Shown here one piece after another: positions 23,114-27,276 of a DNA stretch of 27,276 bases; positions within the stretch are counted from its first letter, which is position 1; each line of letters opens with the position of its first letter. Source of the DNA: an uncultured Lachnospiraceae bacterium (GTDB lineage: Bacteria; Bacillota; Clostridia; Lachnospirales; Lachnospiraceae); assembly GCA_910579275.1 (NCBI GenBank), contig CAJTTO010000050.1, positions 1 through 27,276 of the forward strand, written 5' to 3'. Both the position numbers and the translations under genes were made by a program. The notes beneath the pieces are model-generated. The model was given only the letters and a program-made list of their open reading frames with translations. It searched no databases and was not told the origin of the DNA.

Positions 23114-23142
23114 ATTGTATACAAAAGTAATAAAAAAAGCAA
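23114..23142 (-). promoter_or_regulatory. Binding-protein gene promoter overlapped by a GTATAC palindrome
   Basis: Minus-strand TTGCTT (23142-23137), 17 bp spacer, TACAAT (23119-23114). The -10 lies inside the palindrome TTGTATACAA (23115-23124). A similar word ATTGTATACAT sits at 23170-23180. GntR-type repressors commonly bind such sites; no GntR gene is present in the window. Confidence 0.55.
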
Positions 23143-23198
23143 GGCATTTTTCAGACAATCTTGTTTTTTATTGTATACATGGTAGGCAATTATACAAA

Positions 23199-23651
23199 TC
23201 ACTTATCCAAGACCTTTTTCAATTCGTCCATAAATGTATTGATGTCTTTGAACTCACGGTACACAGACGCAAATCTGACATATGCCACTGCATCCAAATC
23301 TTTCAGTTTATTCATGACAAGCTCCCCGACAACACGGCTGCTGATTTCCTTTTCCTCACGATTCAGGATGTCTGCCTCGACCTCGTCCACCAGCACGTCG
23401 ATGCTGTCCATGCTGACAGGACGTTTATGACAAGCCCTTAATACGCCTGTCTCAATTTTTGAGCGGTCATATGCCTCTCTGTTATCATCCTTTTTGATAA
23501 TAATAAGAGGAATCGCCTCCACTTTTTCATACGTAGTGAAACGTTTATTGCACACGTCACACACACGTCTCCTGCGTATGGAGCTGTTATCCTCGGCAGG
23601 TCTTGAATCAATTACTCTGGTATTCTCATGACTGCAAAACGGACATTTCAT
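23199..23651 (-). CDS. nrdR: Transcriptional repressor NrdR
   Basis: Zinc-ribbon/ATP-cone repressor of ribonucleotide reductase genes, 150 aa. The zinc ribbon has MKCPFCSH (Cys3, Cys6) and CDVCNKRF (Cys31, Cys34), joined by the basic DSRPAEDNSSIRRRR. The ATP-cone follows with the VIIKKD-like LIIIKKDDNREAYDRSKI. ATG 23649-23651 follows GGAGGGGTAGA; an in-frame extension upstream lacks a ribosome site and family homology. It responds to dATP/ATP levels; no nrd genes or NrdR boxes were seen here. A near-consensus promoter sits 65-93 bp upstream. Confidence 0.97.
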   Translation of the reverse strand: MKCPFCSHENTRVIDSRPAEDNSSIRRRRVCDVCNKRFTTYEKVEAIPLIIIKKDDNREAYDRSKIETGVLRACHKRPVSMDSIDVLVDEVEADILNREEKEISSRVVGELVMNKLKDLDAVAYVRFASVYREFKDINTFMDELKKVLDK

Positions 23652-23715
23652 TCTACCCCTCCATTCTGCCAGCATCCCGCAAATCAGGGCGCCGGCACAA
23701 ATCTCATCCAAATTC

Positions 23716-23744
23716 AGTATAATTTATGTTTCTGCGAATGTCAA
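23716..23744 (-). promoter_or_regulatory. Promoter of nrdR
   Basis: Minus-strand perfect TTGACA (23744-23739), 17 bp spacer, TATACT (23721-23716). Confidence 0.8.
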
Positions 23745-23768
23745 TCAGGCGCAACAAGCTGTTTCTCC

Positions 23769-23999
23769 CTATATATCCACCAAAATCAAATCCGGGCCAA
23801 TCTGCCTGATGCAGTTATACGGTATGGCAATCACGGAATCATCCGTAATCATTGACCAGAACCCTTTGCAGCCCGGCACAATAATTTTACAGATGCATCC
23901 CTTGCACTCATCAATCTCCAAGTCACAGACGTGCCCAAGTCTTCTGCAGTCCTTGATACATATTACTTCCTTTTTCCGTAACTCCTTATAAGTCATCAT
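23769..23999 (-). CDS. YlmC/YmxH family sporulation protein (PRC-barrel)
   Basis: A 76-aa single-domain protein of the YlmC/YmxH group. The family pattern is seen in ELRKKEVICIKDCRRLGHVCDLEID and later GCKGFW and IPYNCIRQIGPDLILVD; it forms a small PRC-like beta barrel. Sporulating Firmicutes carry it, often in sporulation regulons, but its biochemical role is unknown. I chose ATG 23997-23999 because GGGGG lies seven bases upstream; the second codon is also ATG. TATAAT (24039-24034, minus strand) could be its -10, with no good -35. It stands between the GH3 gene and nrdR. Confidence 0.85.
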   Translation of the reverse strand: MMTYKELRKKEVICIKDCRRLGHVCDLEIDECKGCICKIIVPGCKGFWSMITDDSVIAIPYNCIRQIGPDLILVDI

Positions 24000-24079
24000 A
24001 AAAAATCCCCCTTTCAGCAAGGTACATTTCTATATTATATGCACCTCGCCAAAAACGGGGAATCCTTACAGGACTGTCT

Positions 24080-26281
24080 TTATGAATTCTTGAACTCTAT
24101 CTCTGTTATGTCCACAATTTCGTCCGCATTTTTTGCGAGCAGCAGCATATAACTGCCTGCGTCAGCCTTAAAGCCATGCGACTCTTCATCAAAATACGTA
24201 AAGGCGTCGCGCTCAAGGATAAGCGACACTTCCCTCGCCTCGCCCGCCTCAAGATAAATCTTCTCAAATGCCTTTAATTCCTTTGCGGCCTTCTTTATCT
24301 TTGGACATTTGTCTGCCACATAAATCTGTGCAACCGCTGAACCGGAACGTTTTCCAATGTTGGAAACATCAAAGCTCACCTTCACGCTTTTGCTCTCTGC
24401 TGTGTCTTCAAGGACTTCTGCACGGATACCTGTCATCACAAAATCCGTATATGACAATCCATATCCAAACGGAAATGCTGTGGCAACATCATAAGTATCG
24501 TAATACCTGTATCCAACAAAAATATCTTCCCCATAATTTACCGTATCGCCTCCCGGAAACTCGCCAAGCGCTGCCGCCGGACAATCCTTTTCACTAAAAG
24601 GGAACGTTTCAGGCAAATGTCCTGACGGGTTGACATCTCCAAAAAGCACCTCTGCAAGTGCAATTCCTCCCTCCATGCCTGCATACCAGCTGTATACCAG
24701 CGTATCGGCATGTGCAAGCCATGCACTCATATCAACAGGCGAGCCTGCCACAAGCGTTATGACCGTATCCGGTCTTACCTGCAAAAGTTCGGAAATCAGC
24801 CTGTCCTGTTCATATGGCAGCTTCATGTCCTCCCTGTCCTGTCCCTCTGTATCATAATCATGCGTCAGACCGCCCACAAAAATAACGGCATCTGCGTCCT
24901 GCGCTGCCTTCAGGGCTTCTTTCCGATATTTCTCATTCATTTCCATCTGGCGCTGCATCTTTTCCTCTGACTTCGCCTTTGTATCCGGTTCCGGTGATGC
25001 CTGTGTCGTATCGCCGTCCTGATTCAAACTGTCTGCCTGACCATTCTCGCTGTCCCCGGTATTTGCCCAGATATTGCCGATATCCTCATTGAAATACCCG
25101 GGCTTATATATAATCTCTGTATTTCCGCCGAGGAGCATATGCAGCCCCATAAGCGGCGTAATCTCATACAATGCCTTAATTTCCGCGCTGCCTCCTCCGG
25201 GTGCATGCTGCCTGTTGGCGTTCTCTCCCACAACCAGAAGCTTTTTTACCTTCTTTTTGTCGAGCGGCAGAATGTCCTTTTCATTTTTCAGGAGTACGAC
25301 AGATTCCCTTGCTGTCTGTCTCAATGCTGCCTTGTCCTCATAGTCATTGTACCCGCCGGCGCTGCGCTCCCCATCAAGCATGTGAAGCTTGTTCATCACA
25401 TGCAATATATGGCGGACTTTTTCGTCTATCTTTGCATATGCAGTTTTTTTATCCACTTCCCCGTCCTCAATCATCTGAATGAGCGGGTCAGCCATATAGT
25501 ATTCATCAAAATTATCCGTTACGGACATCTCCATGTCAAGTCCGTTCAGCAGCGCTTCCTTTGTATCATGCACACCGCCCCAGTCGGATACTGTAATTCC
25601 TTCAAATCCCCATTCCTTGCGCAGAATCTCATTTAACAGATAATCATGGTGGCAGCAGTGCGTGCCGCGGAACTTGTTGTAAGCCCCCATAACGCCTTTT
25701 GCCTTGCCCTTCTTAACCGCTGCCTCAAACCCTGGCAGATAGATTTCACGCAAGGCGCGTTCACTGACTTCCACATCCACATCCAACCGCCTTGTTTCCT
25801 GATTGTTGACGGCAAAATGCTTTACGCATGCAGACACATCATTTTCCTCAATACCCTGTACAACCGGAACAACCATCTCCGATACAAGATAAGGGTCCTC
25901 TCCCATATACTCAAAGCTTCTTCCACACAGCGGTGTACGCATAATGTTGATTCCCGGTGCAAGAATCATATCCTTTCCGCGCCCTCTTGCCTCTTTGCCG
26001 AGCAATCTGCCCGCAGAATACGCAAGCGCCCTGTTCCATGTTGCCGCAAGAGCCGTGTTGCAGGGAAGATAGGACACAAAATCATAACTGAGCCCAATGT
26101 CTTTCCACGCCGCATTCTCAAAATCCTTCCGAACACCTCTTGGACCGTCCGATGTCTTGAAAGGAGGTATCCCGAGACGCTCTACCCCTTTCGTCGCAAA
26201 AAAGCCATCCCCGTGAATCATGCCGATTTTTTCCTGCAAGGTAAGCTGTGCTATCAATTTCTCAATTTTTTCTTTGGTCAT
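24080..26281 (-). CDS. Glycoside hydrolase family 3 beta-glucosidase-type enzyme
   Basis: A 733-aa retaining glycosidase releasing terminal beta-linked sugars, probably from imported di- or oligosaccharides. The N-terminal TIM barrel has KTSDGPRG, GEDPYLVS, ACVKHFAVNNQE (Lys154-His155) and the nucleophile Asp233 in ITVSDWGG. The alpha/beta sandwich has VVLLKNEKDILPL and LTHDYDTEGQDRE, and an Fn3-like domain closes it (YDVATAFPFGYGLSYTDF onwards). The sandwich carries a polar low-complexity insert of about 45 residues (NTGDSENGQADSLNQDGD onward). No signal peptide, hence cytoplasmic. ATG 26279-26281 overlaps the lgt stop as ATGA. The exact sugar specificity cannot be read from sequence. Confidence 0.94.
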   Translation of the reverse strand: MTKEKIEKLIAQLTLQEKIGMIHGDGFFATKGVERLGIPPFKTSDGPRGVRKDFENAAWKDIGLSYDFVSYLPCNTALAATWNRALAYSAGRLLGKEARGRGKDMILAPGINIMRTPLCGRSFEYMGEDPYLVSEMVVPVVQGIEENDVSACVKHFAVNNQETRRLDVDVEVSERALREIYLPGFEAAVKKGKAKGVMGAYNKFRGTHCCHHDYLLNEILRKEWGFEGITVSDWGGVHDTKEALLNGLDMEMSVTDNFDEYYMADPLIQMIEDGEVDKKTAYAKIDEKVRHILHVMNKLHMLDGERSAGGYNDYEDKAALRQTARESVVLLKNEKDILPLDKKKVKKLLVVGENANRQHAPGGGSAEIKALYEITPLMGLHMLLGGNTEIIYKPGYFNEDIGNIWANTGDSENGQADSLNQDGDTTQASPEPDTKAKSEEKMQRQMEMNEKYRKEALKAAQDADAVIFVGGLTHDYDTEGQDREDMKLPYEQDRLISELLQVRPDTVITLVAGSPVDMSAWLAHADTLVYSWYAGMEGGIALAEVLFGDVNPSGHLPETFPFSEKDCPAAALGEFPGGDTVNYGEDIFVGYRYYDTYDVATAFPFGYGLSYTDFVMTGIRAEVLEDTAESKSVKVSFDVSNIGKRSGSAVAQIYVADKCPKIKKAAKELKAFEKIYLEAGEAREVSLILERDAFTYFDEESHGFKADAGSYMLLLAKNADEIVDITEIEFKNS

Positions 26282-27183
26282 AATTCCCTGTCCCCTTTCT
26301 CTGTTCTGTTGGATGATTTTGATAAACGATATCGTACAAATGCATTCATTCCCACCGCAAAGACAAACATTGCCAGTCCAAGCACCTGTGACACTGCAAC
26401 CTGCGTTCCGGGAATCAAAAGCCGATCCGTCCGAATCCCTTCTATGACAAAACGCCCTATACCGTATCCCCCTAGATAAAACAGACACATCTGCCCATTA
26501 TATTTTTTCCTTTTATGGTATAAGAGCATGACGCCTAGAACACCCAGATTCCAGACTCCTTCATACAAAAAAGTAGGGTGTACCTGTATATAGTTCACAT
26601 CGCCCATCGCGGTCATGCCGTCAATGTGCGACTGTGCAATGTCCCACGGACGCACTGCGTCAACGGGAAGCCGCATGGCAAAAACGGAATCCGTGTAGCC
26701 GCCAAACACCTCTCTGTTAAAGAAATTCCCCCATCTGCCAATAATCTGTCCGAGAACAAGCCCATATACGCCGCAGTCCCCAATCTGATATGGAGATATC
26801 TTCTTGATCCTGCTGTATACAAAAAGAGTAATAAACGCCGCAATCACCGCGCCATATATCGCGAGTCCGCCCTGCCTGAGATTCAAGACGCCGAGAAGAT
26901 TGTCCTTGTATAAATCCCACGAAAAGACCACATAGTAGATTCTTGCCCCAATGACGGAAAAAATTACCGCGTAGATGCCAAAATCCCATATAATATCCGT
27001 GTCCATTTCCTCTTTTTTTGCCATCTGCACTGCCATCAGGACTCCAAGCATGACCCCGATGCCGATTATCAGTCCGTAAAATGCAATCTCAAAGCCAAAT
27101 ACCGAAAAGCTCTTGGGAAGGTCTTTCAGATAAATTCCAAGATGCGGAAAGGCTATATCATTTACTCCCATTCTATCAGGCAT
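26278..27183 (-). CDS. lgt: Prolipoprotein diacylglyceryl transferase
   Basis: Transfers diacylglycerol from phosphatidylglycerol to the lipobox Cys of prolipoproteins, for example the binding protein in this window. The 301-aa polytopic protein has ARIYYVVFSW, RQGGLAIYGAVI, the signature GQIIGRWGNFFNREVFGG (Arg150, Asn153, Glu158), HPTFLYEGVWN and a C-terminal GRFVIEGIRTD. The usual second Gly of YGG is Ala here. I chose ATG 27181-27183, which has a GAGG site seven to eight bases upstream; an ATG 11 codons earlier has none. It is the first of a two-gene unit with the GH3 gene. Confidence 0.96.
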   Translation of the reverse strand: MPDRMGVNDIAFPHLGIYLKDLPKSFSVFGFEIAFYGLIIGIGVMLGVLMAVQMAKKEEMDTDIIWDFGIYAVIFSVIGARIYYVVFSWDLYKDNLLGVLNLRQGGLAIYGAVIAAFITLFVYSRIKKISPYQIGDCGVYGLVLGQIIGRWGNFFNREVFGGYTDSVFAMRLPVDAVRPWDIAQSHIDGMTAMGDVNYIQVHPTFLYEGVWNLGVLGVMLLYHKRKKYNGQMCLFYLGGYGIGRFVIEGIRTDRLLIPGTQVAVSQVLGLAMFVFAVGMNAFVRYRLSKSSNRTEKGDREL

Positions 27184-27227
27184 ATATTTTACCTCGCTCA
27201 ACCATTGTCTAAACATTAAACCGGAAC

Positions 27228-27255
27228 ACTATAAACCGAAATTTCATCATGTCTA
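27228..27255 (-). promoter_or_regulatory. Putative lgt promoter
   Basis: Minus-strand TAGACA (27255-27250), 16 bp spacer, TATAGT (27233-27228), about 45 bp before the lgt start. The elements are one mismatch each from consensus. Confidence 0.5.
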
Positions 27256-27276
27256 TACAATTCCGTCCTTTCACAT

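Noticed and set aside
23125..23198. Terminator after nrdR
   Set aside because: A U-tract exists (minus strand, 23138-23132), but the only stem upstream of it is four pairs (CAAG/CTTG) with a long loop.
25646..26479. Plus-strand open frame of 277 codons opposite the GH3 and lgt genes
   Set aside because: Runs across two well-supported genes in antisense, is rich in Cys, His and Arg without domains, and has no initiation signal.
26282..26488. N-terminal extension of the GH3 enzyme by 69 residues
   Set aside because: It would overlap lgt deeply, has no homology to GH3, and the ATG at 26281 has a better ribosome site and a coupled ATGA overlap.

Overview
The window looks like chromosomal DNA of a Gram-positive anaerobic gut clostridium, most likely a Lachnospiraceae member. 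This rests on strong GGAGG-type ribosome sites, a DUF5688 protein (a family I associate with Lachnospiraceae), pyruvate phosphate dikinase, a YlmC/YmxH sporulation protein, a PadR-HAAS-DUF4097 module and small remnants of a conjugative element. The assignment is inferred from gene content, not from a search. Almost all genes lie on the minus strand, so transcription mostly runs from high to low coordinates.

Region 1 (76-6429) holds a small plus-strand hypothetical gene and then, on the minus strand, a tightly packed five-gene membrane-lipid operon: ABC ATPase, PAP2 phosphatase/transferase, VTT-domain (TVP38/DedA-like) protein, PssA and Psd. Four of the genes overlap or nearly touch. Upstream is an OmpR-family response regulator/histidine kinase pair ending in a good terminator. 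Between the kinase and the operon are three TTAAG half-sites that look like the regulator's binding boxes. PssA and Psd make phosphatidylethanolamine, and the VTT protein may move it across the membrane. The ATPase has no permease partner in the window. This is the best candidate for a coherent, little-described system: a two-component-controlled phospholipid remodelling module.

Region 2 (6461-8040) is a scar. It contains the C-terminal piece of a GNAT acetyltransferase gene and two small plus-strand genes, each with a near-consensus promoter and a terminator. A 41-bp palindromic iteron-like unit occurs twice, with extra half-units. It reads as the remnant of an integrative/conjugative or replicative element, with a weak imperfect direct repeat near its edges.

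Region 3 (8075-15106) holds ppdK, a DUF5688 gene, efp and the shikimate genes aroQ, aroK and aroE, followed by a YqeG-type HAD phosphatase.

Region 4 (15132-23018) is a peptide/nickel-type ABC importer in the order SBP, permease, permease, ATPase, ATPase. It is split between the second permease and the first ATPase by a self-contained PadR-HAAS-DUF4097 cassette with its own promoter and dyad operator, and by a 400-bp intergenic block of nested inverted repeats. The SBP promoter has a GntR-like palindrome over its -10.

Region 5 (23199-27183) holds nrdR, ylmC/ymxH, a cytoplasmic GH3 beta-glucosidase and lgt. The last two are translationally coupled. No rRNA, tRNA, CRISPR array or intact insertion sequence was seen.
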